Counted from the stretch's first letter, positions 22,198 to 34,681 are shown. The stretch: 64,000 nucleotides of DNA from Cryptomeria japonica (GCF_030272615.1 NC_081415.1:372165009-372229008); one strand, 5' to 3'. Notes: generated from the letters alone by a model not told the origin. Translations and numbers: made by a program.

Positions 22198-22795
22198 ACC
22201 AGATGCTCCACGATGGACTGGTGGTGATCCTAGTGCCAGCAGGAGTGGAGTGCGAGCTGACATTGGACAGTAGAGGGGTGAGGGTGGATCCCTTGGGAGA
22301 GTAGGCGTGAGGTTGGGTGGGGGAGAGGAGGAGCGGGCAGCTCCGAGGTAGGTCCGTCAGCGGTGAGAGGAGCAGAGTGGAGCCACAGGTGGAGATGGTG
22401 GTGGAGAGCCTGCAAGAGAGCAGGGGGCTGACATGGGTCAGTTGATGAGAGCACGTCTTGCAGAGCTACAGTCACAGTTGTTAGTGGCGTAGACTCAGCT
22501 GGCGTAGCAAGACCGGCAGCTGGTCGAGCTGAGGACTGAGCGTGATCACCAGATTGTGGCTTTGAGAGCAGAGTCGAGAGCAGAGATAGAGTCTCTACGA
22601 CAGGAGGTCCTTCTCTAGAGCAGTAGGGCATCTTATTATGTAGCCGCGTATAGTGATGTAGTTCATGTTGCACAGCAGGTGCAACCTTATTCGCAGTATA
22701 TGGCCAGATCGGAGGGAGCACGAGCACCTCAACAAGATCTTGAGCATCAGACTCCTTCTCCTCCACCAAGCGATGAAGGAGAGGGTGCCAGCTAG

Positions 22796-24605
22796 ATGAT
22801 TCTTTTTGTAGCTCAAAATTTTTTTTGTAGACACACCCATTTGTTTTTTTGTAGCCTATATGATTCTTGCTCCGATGGGAGTGTGTACATGTCATTGGAC
22901 ATAATTTTGTACTCTTAGACTTGAGATGATATATATATATACGAAATCCGATTTGACTTCATTGTACTTGTGTCAATTCGATTATAAGATGTTTCTATAT
23001 GCTTTATTCTATATGTATGTAATTCTTTTTTCAGCATGAATGTATGTATTACAAATGATAATGGATGTCTATGTTTTTGTTTCTTTTCATATGCAAATAA
23101 ATGAATGAAAATGAGGAGTGCAAAAAAAAAAAAAAAAAAATTGTTTTCTATGTAATAAGATGAATACAAATGATTAATAATAAAATGAATGAATCTATAT
23201 GAAATGTTATGTATGCAGCTAAACGTCTCAAAACACAAGTATTCAATCAGAGAAATAATGATAAATAGACCACTTAGCGTAAGAAATGATGATGTTCTCA
23301 GCTCGCATTTTGAAGATAAAGAGATTATTATTATCACACCAGAATCACCCTAGATTCACTAAAATGCAAAATGAAATGCAAAATGATATGCAAAATGCAA
23401 ACTAAACCTAGTCACTGGATTTGAAATACTTAAGATTCATCACTGAGCATAACGAACACAACAGTCAAGGTAGAGTTCCTTTTTTTTTCAATGTGCAATA
23501 TTAATTATCTTGTTCGCAATGACCCTTTTTTTGTTCATATCCTTGGACATATTTCGCAGGGACCCGAATTGAATCATAAAGAAATTTCCTCAAAACAAAC
23601 AAAGAAATGATATGGACCTCCCTGTAGCATACAATTAAGTGGAGTCGAGGTATGTGAGGCAATTTCACCTTAATGTGAAGGCTCTTATCACAAACACCCA
23701 GCTAATTTATATGTTTCCAGATCATTGGGATTATTCCTACAAGCAGAAAACAAAGAAAATATTATGCCCCCAATCTTTGCAGCTCTTAGTCAATACAGAC
23801 TTCCTCGAGTTACTCAGGGGGATAATAATCAAAAACCAATATAAAAGATAGCATACAGAGAAAATTTTTCATTCATAGCTCAAACTGTTTAGTAATTGTT
23901 CTTTGTTATGTTGTTTTGCTTGTGAACTCAGTGATAAAAACTCTGTAGTAGTCAGGAGACAGGTGACTGACTCGGAGTGGCTGACCAGGTTTCACTGACG
24001 GAATAATGATTTGGTTGACACTGCTTAGGATATGTAATGTTCTCTATCAAGTAACCTAAGACTAGGACATTGATCTGTTTCAAGTCATGAGGGTTCCAAC
24101 GAACTAGGATGTCACAAAAGTGACTGAAAATATGTACAAGCGAAAGCAAAAGATACTTGAAAGCGGGAAATGCCAATGTTGTGTTGATAGATGGAGCGCT
24201 TGAGTACAAGAGGTGCCTGTTTACCAGGTTTTCACCTGCTTGGCAGAAATTCTTTTTTTTTTTTTACCAAGGTGCCTGTTTACCAGGTTTTCACCAGGGC
24301 ATTTTCTGTCTTTTTTTTTTTTTTTTTTTTTCAGGACTTTTTCTGATTTTTAGGATTTCTTCAGGACATTTTCTAATTTTTAGGATTTCTTCAAGACATT
24401 TTCTGATTTTTATGATTTCTTCAGGACATTTTCTAATTTTTAGGATTTCTTTAGGACATTTTCTGATTTTTATGATTTCTTCAAGACATTTTCCGCTGTA
24501 CAGTTTGCTGGAGCAGAGAATGCTAAGTAAAGAATCTTTTCAGGTGGATGGTGTTAATCGGTTCTCGAAGCTATTCTCCTTCTGATGTTGAGAGTTGATA
24601 GGCAC
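22796..24605. other. E spacer between the PMD gene and integrase: poly-A/T tracts, no gene
   Basis: The sequence is AT-rich and contains a run of 19 A at about 23121, poly-T at about 24246-24264 and 24310-24330, and the 30-bp tandem repeat at 24331-24495. Convergent 3' ends of the two E transcription units should fall here. Open frames at 22230-22895 and 22915-23337 on the - strand and 24157-24585 on the + strand are compositional and unsupported. Confidence 0.5.
24331..24495. repeat. 30-bp tandem repeat, five copies plus a partial one
   Basis: The unit TCAGGACATTTTCTGATTTT-TAGGATTTCT (30 bp) recurs at 24331, 24361, 24391, 24421, 24451 and partially at 24481, with one to three changes per copy. 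It follows a poly-T run. Confidence 0.95.
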
Positions 24606-25720
24606 CAGAGCCAAAGACTGCAGTAATGATATAGGGACCTAGCCAGTTGGGTTCAAACTTCCCCTTGTTGTCTCGAAACTATTGATTTTTTGGATTTTCT
24701 CTCAGAACTAGGTCACCAACTTGAAATTCTCTTTGTTGAACTTTCTTGTTATACCCTCCGGACATTCTCTTTTGATATACTCTGAGATGATTAAATGCCA
24801 CTTGTCGATGCTCATCTAGCAATTTGAGTTCTTGCAATCTAGATATTCTACAGTCTTCATCAGTAACAAGACCTTGCAACGAAACTCTTAGAAATGGTAT
24901 TTCTACTTCAATAGGTAATACTGCTTTAGACCCATATACCAAAGAGAAAGTTGTAGCCCCAGTAGGTGTTCTGATACTTGTTCTATAAGCCCATAGTGCC
25001 GGATTGAGCTGCAGATGCCAATCTTTTCCGGATTTGTTCACTGTTCTGTGCAAGATAGTCAGTAGGTTTTTGTTAGATGCCTCAGCTTGTCTATTACCTT
25101 GAGGGTAATATACTGATGACCAGTGTTGCTTTATTTTGAATTTCTCACAAAGTTCATTCAGGTCTTTATTCTTGAACTGTCCTCCATTATCAGTCATGAT
25201 GGATGAAGGTATCCCATACCTACAAATTATATAGTTTAGGATGAATAAGGCGACTTGTTTACCAGTTGCTTTGATGAGCGGAATCGACTCTACCCACTTG
25301 GTGAAATACTTAGTGGCCATTATGATGAGTTATTGTCCGTTGGATGAAGCGGGATATATCTGACCAATGAGATCAAAGGCCCATTGGTGAAAAGGCTAAT
25401 GTGTAATGAATGGTATGAGATCCCTCGCCGGGGCATGTATGAGATTTCCATGAAGCTGACATTTCTCACAAGTCTTAGCAAATTTTATGGCATCTTTTTC
25501 CATATCTGGCCAGTAGTAGCCAGCCTGTAATAGTTTCTAAGCTAAAGTAAAACCATTTGAATGAGATCCACAAATACCTTCATAGACTTCCGATAATGCA
25601 CATTTTGATTCTTCAGTTTCTAGACATCTAAGCAAAGTACCATCCAAACCTCGTATAAATAAATCATTAGCTATGATAACATATCGCGAAGCATTTCGAG
25701 TTAGGTTTCTTTTCTCGTTA
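24606..25720 (-). pseudogene. pol: Element E integrase
   Basis: The zinc-binding N-terminus reads SEVYEGICGSHSNG, then LLQAGYYWPDMEKDA and TCEKCQLHGN (about 25440-25480). The core has AFDLIGQIYP with the first Asp, WVESIPLIKATGKQV, SSIMTDNGGQFKNKDL with the second Asp, and YYPQGNRQAEASNK with the catalytic Glu. SLVYGSKAVLPIEVEIP and GDLVLRENP (about 24690-24720) complete the C-terminal part. Stops occur near 25330, 25540 and 24675. It would insert E cDNA. Confidence 0.92.
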
Positions 25721-25789
25721 TGAGTAAGGTTTTCAGGGATAATTTGGTCACAAAGATAGGAATAGATGTGGCTGTATTGGGATGAATCG

Positions 25790-26290
25790 TGTCCAATAAT
25801 AGAACAGACTATTTGGGTCTTAGGAGAATCATAAGCAGGGTAATATAACTCTTCCACCAGGAAATCAAAGCAAAAATTGGACTCCTGTAGCTCAGTAATA
25901 GATGCCAAGGTAGCCATAGCATCGGCTGCTCTATTTGCTGATCTAGGAATTTGTTGGAATGATACAAAAGAAAAATACTTCTTGAAATCATCTACCATCC
26001 TCTTGTAAGGCATCAATTTCTCATCTTGAGTCTGATATGTATCATTGATTTGATTGATGACCAGCTGAGAATCTCCATAAATATGTAATTCAGCAACCTT
26101 CCATTCGATGGCTAATTTTATTCCATTTACCAATGCCTCATATTCTGCAATGTTGTTTGTGCAAGGGAATAGAATCTTATAAGATTTTGGAATGGAGTAC
26201 TTCTAAGGAGTAATGAATAGTATGCTAGCACCTGAACCATTTTGAGTAAAGGACCCATCAAAGAACATCTTCCAAGGTTGTTGAGTAAGA
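25790..26290 (-). pseudogene. pol: Element E second, archaeal-type RNase H (aRNH)
   Basis: After the gypsy RNase H comes MFFDGSFTQNGSGASILFITP with the catalytic Asp of an aRNH. Then NNIAEYEALVNGIKLAIE carries the Glu, and HIYGDSQLVINQINDTY the next Asp. It ends with RSANRAADAMATLAS. A second RNase H of this type is the hallmark of Tat elements and is thought to help remove primers. A stop after FITP breaks the frame. Confidence 0.9.
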
Positions 26291-26800
26291 TGCATTATTG
26301 ATTCATCTAGGAACTCAATGTGTAATGGTTGAGTATCCTCAAGTGGAGCTTCAGCAAGTTGATCAGCAATTACCTGTCCTTTTATGGCTTTGCGTTCCAC
26401 ATATTCAATGTCAAACTCTGTAAGGATCATTACCCACTTTGCAAATCGTCCGGTGAGTGTTGCTTTATTAAGAAGATACTTGAGTGGATCAATTTTGGCC
26501 ACTAGCTTGACTGAATGTGCGAGCATATAGTGCCTTAGTTTCTGTGATGCAAAGACTAATGCCAAGCATGCTTTTTCTATTATACTGTAGCTCATTTCGT
26601 AAGACACCAATGTCCTGTTGATGTAATAAATAGCTCATTCCTTTTTTTTGGCAACCTGTTGCGCCAGAAGTGCCCCCAATGATGAATCAGTTGTTGATAT
26701 GTATAAGATTAATGGTTTACCTTGAATAGGTGGCATCAATATCGGTGGATTTGACAGATACTCTTTGATTTGCTGAAGGTGTTGTTCACATTCTTGATCC
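26203..26800 (-). pseudogene. pol: Element E gypsy-type RNase H
   Basis: From about 26780 the - strand gives KEYLSNPPILMPP, LYISTTDSSLGALLAQ, then MSYSIIEKACLALVFASQKL and VKLVAKIDPLKYLLNK. It ends VIADQLAEAP, leading into the aRNH. The first Asp has been replaced in the STTDSS context, as in many Tat elements where this copy has lost activity. Confidence 0.85.
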
Positions 26801-27639
26801 TAATTGTATAATATGCCTTTCCTTAGTACCTTTGTAAAAGGTTGAGCTTTGTCTGCTAGTTGAGAAATAAATCTTCTAATGGATTGGAAATGTCCCTGTA
26901 GACTTCTCATTTGACTGATGTTCTTTGGAGGCAGCATTTCCATTATAGCCCGGACCTTCTCAGGATCAACCTCAATGCCTTTCTTTGAAATGATGTAGCC
27001 AAGTAGTTTACTAGATGTCACTCCGAATGCACACTTCTTTGGATTTAATCAGAGCTTGAACTTTTCCATTCTGTCAATTATAGGATCTAACTCTTGAATA
27101 TGCATTGATCTTTTCATAGTCTTCACTAAGGTGTCATCAACATAATCTTCCATATTCTTATGCATCATGTCATGAAAGATAGTTGTAACTGCTCTTTGGT
27201 AGGTTGCTCCTGCGTTCTTTAACCCAAATGGCATAACGTTCCAGCAAAAGGTTCCCCATGCACAGGTGAAAGTTGTCTTTTCTTGATCTCCAGGAGCGAT
27301 TTTAATCTGATTGTAGCTGGAGAATCCATCCATTAGTGAGTACATCTCATACCCAGCTGTCATGTTGACTATCATATCAATATTTGGCAATGGAATGTCA
27401 TCTTTTGGACATGCTTTATTGAGATCTCTAAAATCTATACAAACTCTGATAGATTTATCTGCCTTTGACACAGGTACTATGTTGGAAATCCATTCAGCAT
27501 AATCTATTGCTCTGATAAATCCAGCTTTGACCAATAGTGCAACATGCGGGTGCATCTTACAAAGTTTTTGTTTAACTGGTTTTACTCCTGGTGTGATTGA
27601 GAGATGGTGCATAATGAGATCAGGATCTAAGCCTGGCAT
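26800..27639 (-). pseudogene. pol: Element E reverse transcriptase
   Basis: Motifs in order are HVALLVKAGFIRAIDYAEWI, SNIVPVSKADKSIRVCIDFR, DLNKACPKDDIPLPNIDMIV, MYSLMDGFSSYNQIKI with the first catalytic Asp, WNVMPFGLKNAGATYQRAV, and EDYVDDTLVKT with the paired Asp (about 27125-27155). After one stop LNPKKCAFGVTSSKLLGYI and the thumb (AIMEMLPPKNISQMRSLQGH) follow. All catalytic residues are present and one stop near 27050 breaks the domain. Confidence 0.95.
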
Positions 27640-29276
27640 ATCAAAGTATGTCCATGCAAAATTTATTTTCTTCTCTAGGAATAGCTAAGTGAAATCCTTC
27701 AATTCCTCTGCTGATAGTAATTGAGCTACGTGAATAATTTGTGGTGTGTCTTGATTTCTGATATTCACTGGTTGAGTTGGCTCGATCAATATGGAAGACC
27801 GCTCCTGAAAATGACTGGGCAGTATACCAAGTATCTCACCTTTAGGTTCCTCAGAGAGGTTTTCACCTTTGGGTACGTCCTTTATTTTCTCTTTTTTAGA
27901 TTCTGACATCGCCACAATGTGGTTTTCGCCATCAGATCTTTTATTTTTATCTTTCTTGTTTTTGTGACTAAGATACTTGATATCCTCTTTATTCATATTT
28001 TCACTCCATTCACTCGTGGAAGAGTTAATAGGTTCGACTGCATTGAGATAATAGGATAATGTATAGTCATTGGCAAAAATAGGTATATCCATGGGTTGAT
28101 TCTGTAAAGTATAGTCAATCAATTCGGGATGTTTTAGGGATAAATTTTGGATAGGTTCAAGAGCGTTCATGATATTGTTATCACAGCTATGGATCGAAAA
28201 GTCGAGTTCCAGAAAGATACCTTGCGTAAGTGTCTCAAGACCAAGAAGAGTCAGATCATGATTATTAAAGTTCACATTAATATTTAATTAATCTAATCCA
28301 ATAGGCATACCTATAACATTATTGACTAAGTCGGACTGGATGTCATGTCGTGGTTTAACAGCAAGAAGACTAGTGGGCAATTTTTCATTGTTTGTATCAG
28401 ATGCTTTAGAATTTGAGGATGAGTGGGTATCATCATTAATAGGATTGTCATTAGAGTCATCAGAATCATCATAGTTATCTGATGAAGTTTCCAAGTCTCT
28501 TTCAGGTGATTTAGTAAGCATATGTATGGTATCAATACTAACATCTTTAATGCTACAAATTCCTTCATATTGTAGTTCATTTGTCATTTGTATCTGACAC
28601 ACCTGTTGACATGGTCTCATTATTTATGCGGCTTTCTGTCATCTACTCCATTCAGCTTCTTCTGGACTAACAACTGGTTCTTGTCCTGTAGCTTCTAACT
28701 CTTCCTGTGTAGTGCTATAACTGATTTGTTCTGTTTCAGGATAAGGACACATAGATGGGAAGCTTTCTGGTATTGTTCCTTCTTTCAATGCTTGTTCATA
28801 ATTTGCTTGCCTCTTTTGTCTAATTTCTCGTATTTCCTTCTCTAGTTTTAGGCGCATCAACTCTTGAGTATTATCCATGATACCACTAGATTCTTCTGGA
28901 GTTTCTATAGCGGATGTGTCTGAAAGATAGTCAGGACCCCATTCATACTCATTTGAATCAGTCTCTGAATCATCTACCTGTTGCCTGCCAGTATATGTGA
29001 CTGGAATTTTTAATGGTGCAAACAATTCTCTGATTCTTACAAATTCATCTCTTATATCTTCAAGAACCTCAACTTCTTGTATTATCGTAGCTGATACCAT
29101 TGAATCTTGAGCATTGACTATTTCTTCTTTCTTGACTGTTGATTCCTCTCTCTCTTTTCTATGCTCTTCTTTCATCTGTTTAGCATTTTCTTCATGTAAT
29201 ATTAAAGGTGATATCTTTTTCAAGCCTTTAGACTTAGAAACATGTTTTTGTTCTGATGTCTTTTTAGGATTGTATC
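27640..29276 (-). pseudogene. Element E protease-RT linker, acidic and unstructured
   Basis: Three long - strand stretches (28639-29223, 28288-28620, 27685-28275) are joined by single stops. They encode Glu/Asp/Ser-rich, low-complexity sequence with a charged coil (LMRLKLEKEIREIRQKRQAN). AQLLSAEELKDF, just before RT, is a common Tat linker feature. There is no catalytic domain. A long acidic linker here is usual for large Tat elements. Confidence 0.75.
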
Positions 29277-30389
29277 CTAGTCTAGCTTTATCATGTGTGG
29301 ATTTGGTTTGTAGTTGAATTGTTCAGTAATACCTTCTTTTTGTTTGCCCAAAGGACTAGTACCTGAGTACCCCATGCACTGAATCATTTTGTAACCACGA
29401 CCATACTGGTTTGAAGAAATCTCACAATGTCGTACCTCCTCATTTGGACTATCTTCCTTATAGAGCCAGTTAAGCACATCATCCTCTTCTATTTCATCTG
29501 CCAAGGAGGTAGAAGACTGTATAAAGAGACCATCATATATAATATTTGGAGCTGGAGTTTGGGTTCTCATAGCCTCTGATGGCTTGCCTAACTGTTTTGG
29601 CGATGGAGGAAGAGAAACTAATGATAATACTGGTTCTATCTTGTAGCTATCCATGCCGGTATCTGTAATCTTCAATCTCTTTTCTAAGTCTTTGATCAAT
29701 GTTTCTAGATCTTCATTTGGAGAGGCTGCCCTATTATGAGGCACAAGAGTATTTGCACCTTTTGTCAATGCACTACAGATGACATTTGTATCATCCACAA
29801 TATTGACTTCAGCTCCATTATAAGGAAACTTTAAGCATTGGTGATATGTTGAGGGTACTACCTTCATTTCATGAATCCATGGCCTGGCCAACAATATATT
29901 GTATGACAATGGAATATCGAGAACCTGGAAAAGGACATCTCTCTCTACCAGTCCCACTCTGATTGGTAATGATACCAAACCTTTGGAGGTCCTCTCTTCT
30001 TCATCATAGGCTTTAATTGTTATTTTCTTGCCTGGGTCAATGACATTTTCAGAGAATCCTAGTTTTGTAAGCAGATGATAAGTACAAATATTCAACCTCG
30101 TGCCTCCATCTATCAAAACACGTTGAACTCTATGTTTGTGGATCATGGCTTCAATATGCAATGGCTGGTTATGTGGATGATTTAATGAGTTGTCATCTTC
30201 CTCAAAGAAGGTCAAATAGTGAGGTGAAGTCAGATGACCCACCATAGACTGAAACTGATCAATGTCTAAATCTTTTGGAACATTGGTAGTGAGCAATGCT
30301 TGGTGTAAAATTTCCTTGTGAGCAGATGAGAGCTGTAGCAATTCAAAAATTGAAATCTGAGCATTTGTCTTTTTCAACTGTTCAACCAT
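29277..30389 (-). pseudogene. Element E aspartic protease plus G-patch-like segment (370 codons open)
   Basis: The frame has HIEAMIHKHRVQRVLIDGGT, whose active site is DGG instead of DSG (a usual Tat variant), followed by RLNICTYHLLTKLGF. ILLARPWIHEMKVVPSTYHQ follows at about 29860. Near the C-terminus NQYGRGYKMIQCMGYSGTSP-LGKQKEGI (about 29300-29400) fits a G-patch with its spaced glycines. G-patches bind RNA or helicases and are known after the protease in betaretroviruses and in some plant elements. This is the longest intact frame of E. Confidence 0.85.
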
Positions 30390-32317
30390 GCTGTATCCAG
30401 AGGATGATGATGAGGAGGTTAATCTTTTAATTTGTCCAAGGTTGATTCCTTTTGTTTATTTGGCGTAGCTGTCAGATTTGATGTTTCTTGAGCTAGTTTG
30501 GAAGAGCTAGCTCCTTGGAGGGTGACTTTCTTTTGAGATCTAGTCAGAGCTTTTGCATATTGTGATTCATTTGGTTTATCTTGAACTATAATCACATTGC
30601 AATATTCTGAGTGTGAAGGTTCAATCATGTTGATAACATTGTCCTGGCTGGCATAAGCATAATTTACCTTGGCACCTCCTTTGGTCTTTGAGGAATCACC
30701 TTGTTCATAAGCAGGCAAAGGTTCTTTAAATGCTTTATGATCAACATTGGTTGGGTGATTCCCAACAACAACTTTACCAGTGTCTATGAGATGCTGAATC
30801 TCATGTTTTAGCTTCATGCAATTGTTTATGTTATGACCCTTATTCCGATGGAAGTCACAGTATTCATTTTCTCTCCACCATCTTGGTTTGACATCTGGAT
30901 CATATGGTCTAGAGTTATCTGGTAGTGTTATCAAGTTGTTTCCCAATAGAGTTTTGAAAGCCAACTCATATGATTCTTCAAGAGGAGTAAAATCACGCTT
31001 AGGTCTGGAAAGCCAAGGTTTTTCTTTGAGCCATTCCTTTGTTTTCTTTGGCTGATTTTCTGCTGTAATTTCAGCGGCTTTAAGCACTTGTGTAGCACTG
31101 GCCAGATTGAATATTGTTGATTTTGAGTTGGTTTTGACAGTTTCTACTACTCCATCATTAACAACATTCTTGTTGTTGTCTTTGGCAAATTTCCAATACT
31201 TGTTCTTCTCTTTAGAACTGGATCCTGTTTGTGTTTCTTTCCAAGGTGTGATATCTCCCTTTTTTATGAGCACATCTTCCATTCAAATGGCATTATCTAC
31301 CATTTTGTTAAATGATGGGTGTACTTGCATTTGTATGCTATATTTCATTTCGGGGACCAAGTTATTGACAAATATATCCATTTTCTCAAAATCCGGGATA
31401 GGTCATGGGTACCTAGAGAACATCCTTCTCCGGCATTGGAGAAAAGTAAGAAGAGGTTCCCCTATTTTCTGTTGAGTATTACAAAGATTGATCATAGTCA
31501 CAAGATGTCGAATGTTGTATGAGTATTGTTGTAAGAACAGTTGGATTAGTTCTTCGAATGTTTTTATTCCTTTGGGTAGACTTGAGAACCATTCCATTGC
31601 TTGACCCCCTAAACTCCTTGGGAAGAGATGCATAAGGTACGTTTGATCATGCATGAATTCCATACAAGCAGCACTAAATTCCCTGACGTGATCTTGAGGA
31701 TCTAAGGTACCATCATATTTATCAAATTTTAGGATTTCCACTCATGAAGGGAATGGAGACATGTGTAAATCCTTGTCAAATGGGAAGGGACATATTGCTT
31801 CCAGAGAATATTGGTTCGGGGAATTATCCTTATTCTTCATGTCTGTGAGCTCTGTTCGCAAAGCTATTAACTGTTTGTGTACCATGAGTATAGGTGAGTC
31901 TTTCCTCTTAGTAACAAGTGTCTAAACATCATATCCAACAGGAAGTTTAGCACCTTGATTTGTTAGTTCTAAGAAATAGTCTTCCTTTTATCGGAGCATG
32001 ATAGCTTTCATCATTTTTCTAAAGTCTTTGTCTTTTTGACAGTCAAGGATATCTTTTTCTGGAGGTTTAGTAGCTTCGTCAGTCTCACTTGATGATGAGG
32101 AGTCATTATGATTTTCAGGGATATTATGGTCATTTTTGTTTCCATCATTGTATTCTGTCTCATGTATAGTGGGAGATTTCGGTTCATCAAAAAGTGGTCC
32201 ACCTGATGATGATGGTATGTCAATGAGGGGATTCTTCACGTAGAATGGATTATCTTGATAAGTGAAGGTTTTCTCTTTGGCCTTTGTCTTACGAGAACTC
32301 TTGGTTTGAATAGGCAT
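30390..32317 (-). pseudogene. gag: Element E gag
   Basis: It starts at the Met at 32317 with a Ser/Asp-rich N-terminus. The capsid (31403-31741) has ILKFDKYDGTLDPQDHVREF and MHLFPRSLGGQAMEWFSSLP, the Retrotrans_gag pattern. The nucleocapsid at 30419-31282 contains YCDFHRNKGHNINNCMKLKH, a Cys-His box in the Tat style (C-x2-H-x4-H-x4-C). Stops occur near 31985, 31742, 31402 and 31283. It would form particles and package E RNA. Confidence 0.88.
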
Positions 32318-32732
32318 TTTTATAGATTAGTGTGACCTAGAGTTGTTTTGTGATGCAGAGGTCAAGATCAATTTCAGAGCTAGTTTGTTCTGTTTAGCGT
32401 ATTGTTTTGGGAGAAACAACTGAGATTTTGTCTGATTTCAGGAATGATCTATCTTGTCTAAGATGTTTTCCTGGGTTGATTCTAAAATTGTAACTAAGAT
32501 TCAGTCTGATTCAGGAATGATATATCCTATGTAAGACGTTATCTAAGTGACGTGAGTTTGATAGGTAGTTTTGATTGAACTAGCTGAAGGGTGATCAACC
32601 AAACCATGCAACAAAAAATGGCAGAGGTACACTATCTTGATCTGTTTTATGCTCAGGAAAATGATAACCAGTATTATGTTTGTTGTAGACTATGTTTTTG
32701 GCAATTTTGAATGTTCTGTCTGACAAAACCAG
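32318..32732 (-). other. E 5' leader, part next to gag
   Basis: Non-coding leader between the gag start and insertion F. It ends at the TSD ACCAG (32728-32732). I see no further feature here. Confidence 0.5.
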
Positions 32733-34635
32733 TGTAATGCCCATACCCTAGTCGGACTTTTAAAACCCGTTTAACCTTGATTGACTTCCTATGTGGCATT
32801 CTCGAATGGTAGATTAACCGATATGCAATGTGTAGTTTAGATCATATAAATAAACAGAGCATACTTATTATTGTGTTTTTGCATCGATTCTCATGTAAAT
32901 GTAATTGTTCCTAACCCTTGTGATAAATCTTGAGCTAACATCTTCATTGAATATGTATTTGTATATACATGCTTGTATGAATTCATGGGTGCAGGAGATT
33001 GCAGGTACAACACTGCTTAGGGCAAGGTTCATCTCCTTTGGAATTTGCAAGGTTGAGTATGCTCCTTCATCTTTTGAATTCGGATTTAGCGGCCATATAA
33101 CTCTCGTCCTTGCCTTAGCCATGGTTAGGTGAGCATCGTGTGTGGATTCGTGGGACTTGCCTTTCATTGGGATGCATGTCGAGAGATTTGGAGGACTTCC
33201 TCGATTTGTGTGCCTTGCGCGAGGTAAGTGAGGTATGTTATCCTAAGTATTAAATTTAAAATTATGATTAAACGTACACATTAGAGATATAGAAATTTAA
33301 ATAGGAAGTTTCTTTTATACGATTAATCAGTAATTAAAGAGATTTGCTTTAAATTATGATTGTGGCTAGCTTAAGGTATTTAACTGGGGTTAGCGTGCTC
33401 ATTTACACAGTTGAAACATTTACGCATATGTAGTTGGGAAATTAGAATAAATAAGACTCTTGCATTAGATCGGTCATTTATTTTAAAATGTCGCTTTATT
33501 AAGTTATAGCGAGTTAATTTAATAGTTAATTTTAATAACTACGATTTTAATAAATTATGCATTTTAGAAAGGAAAATTTTTAAAGTCGTTTGGGAGATAG
33601 AAATAAATTACTCATTTTCGCATTTTGGAAGAAAAGGGATAAATTATTATTATTTAAACGAAATTATTTCCTTTTTACTTGTATAGTTGATATAGTATAA
33701 AAAGATTGACTTTTAGAAAATTAAAATTTAATCAAAACGCCTTACCCGGTAAGTAGTTCCAAAATATAAATGTAGGCCTAAATCGATATTGAGAAATTAA
33801 AATTTAAAACTCAATAAGAAAAAGAAGCATTTTAATTTTAATAGGGGAAAACATATAAGATTAATAAATAATGGTAATGAATGACTTCCATTTGGGATTT
33901 TCAATCATTTTATTTTAAAAATAAATACCTAATTTCGAAATTGAAAATTAGGGCAAAATTAGGGTTTTCTTTTTAATCTTGTTTGGTAAGCATTTTGGGG
34001 GCTTCTTGGCCTTTGGTCTTTTTTTTGGAAAAACATGGTTCTTGCAAGGGAGATTGGGGGATTTTGGAGAGGGATGAGGAATGAGAGCAGCTGATTTGGG
34101 AGCTCATCTTCATCAAAATCTCTTCCTGGAGGTAATAAATTTTAATCTCCCCTTTTGTTTATTGTTATGCCCTCCATGAAATGCTGGAAAAATAGAGAGG
34201 ATTGCTACCCATGAGTGTTTATTAAGATTTAGTTTTCAGTTGGTTGAAGGCTTGGTTATTCTTCAAAGACTCTTCTATTTTGCCCTCTTTTGAAATCCAT
34301 AATATTCTGAGAATGAAAAAGAGAGAAAAGAAAAAAATGAAAGGGAGAAATGGCTGAGAGTGTGTTTGTTTTTTTTTTCAAAATGGGGTTGCTGAAAAAT
34401 ACTTTAAATTTGTGTTTTCAGACTGTGTTTTGGTGAGATAATCATACATTTTATTTGTATTATTTACATACATTGTTTTTCTTGTTTTAAAAAAAATTAT
34501 CTATAAATATTCATTTAGCAAATTGTGGACTGCACTCAGGCAGTTTTGGTCTGGGTTTGGAATGATAAAATAATTTGGATCTGGTATTGTATTTTACCAG
34601 AGATTTGTTTTTTTTAAAATAAAATAAAACAAAAT

Positions 34636-34638
<3 letters not shown>

Positions 34639-34677
<39 letters not shown>
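34639..34677. repeat. (AT)n microsatellite in F
   Basis: About 19 AT units follow an A/T-rich, AAAATAAAAC-rich stretch. It directly precedes the GC-rich palindromic repeat. Confidence 0.95.

Positions 34678-34681
<4 letters not shown>

Larger units (their letters stand above)
19981..22795 (+). pseudogene. Spliced Plant Mobile Domain (PMD) gene on the strand opposite E's gag-pol
   Basis: Exon 1 runs 19981-20055 (ATG, 25 codons, basic). A GT-AG intron covers 20056-20518, with donor CAGTG|GTAAGT, acceptor TTTTGTAG|GT and phase 0. Exon 2 runs 20519-22795. The protein has the PMD pattern: TTLVE(W)FHSEHNTFHL, VGELTITPKDMYRILRIPF, then SWGSCLLAHMY, WAWEHLPV and RYARYITQPH. It ends in a Leu/Glu/Arg-rich coiled coil (LRAESRAEIESLRQEVLL). 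Stops in the frame are mostly TGG, CAG or CGA changed to TGA/TAG, so it is a recently decayed gene. PMDs occur in the plant MAIN/MAIL1 proteins and in transposons; their role in elements is unknown. A 435-bp in-frame tandem duplication lies at 21328-22197. Confidence 0.8.

Noticed and set aside
22230-22895. 221-codon - strand open frame over the end of the PMD gene
   Set aside because: It is the antisense shadow of the + strand coiled-coil region, low-complexity in His/Leu/Ser, with no domain.
24157-24585. 142-codon + strand open frame rich in Phe/Ile
   Set aside because: Most of it is poly-T and the 30-bp repeat translated; no start context or domain.
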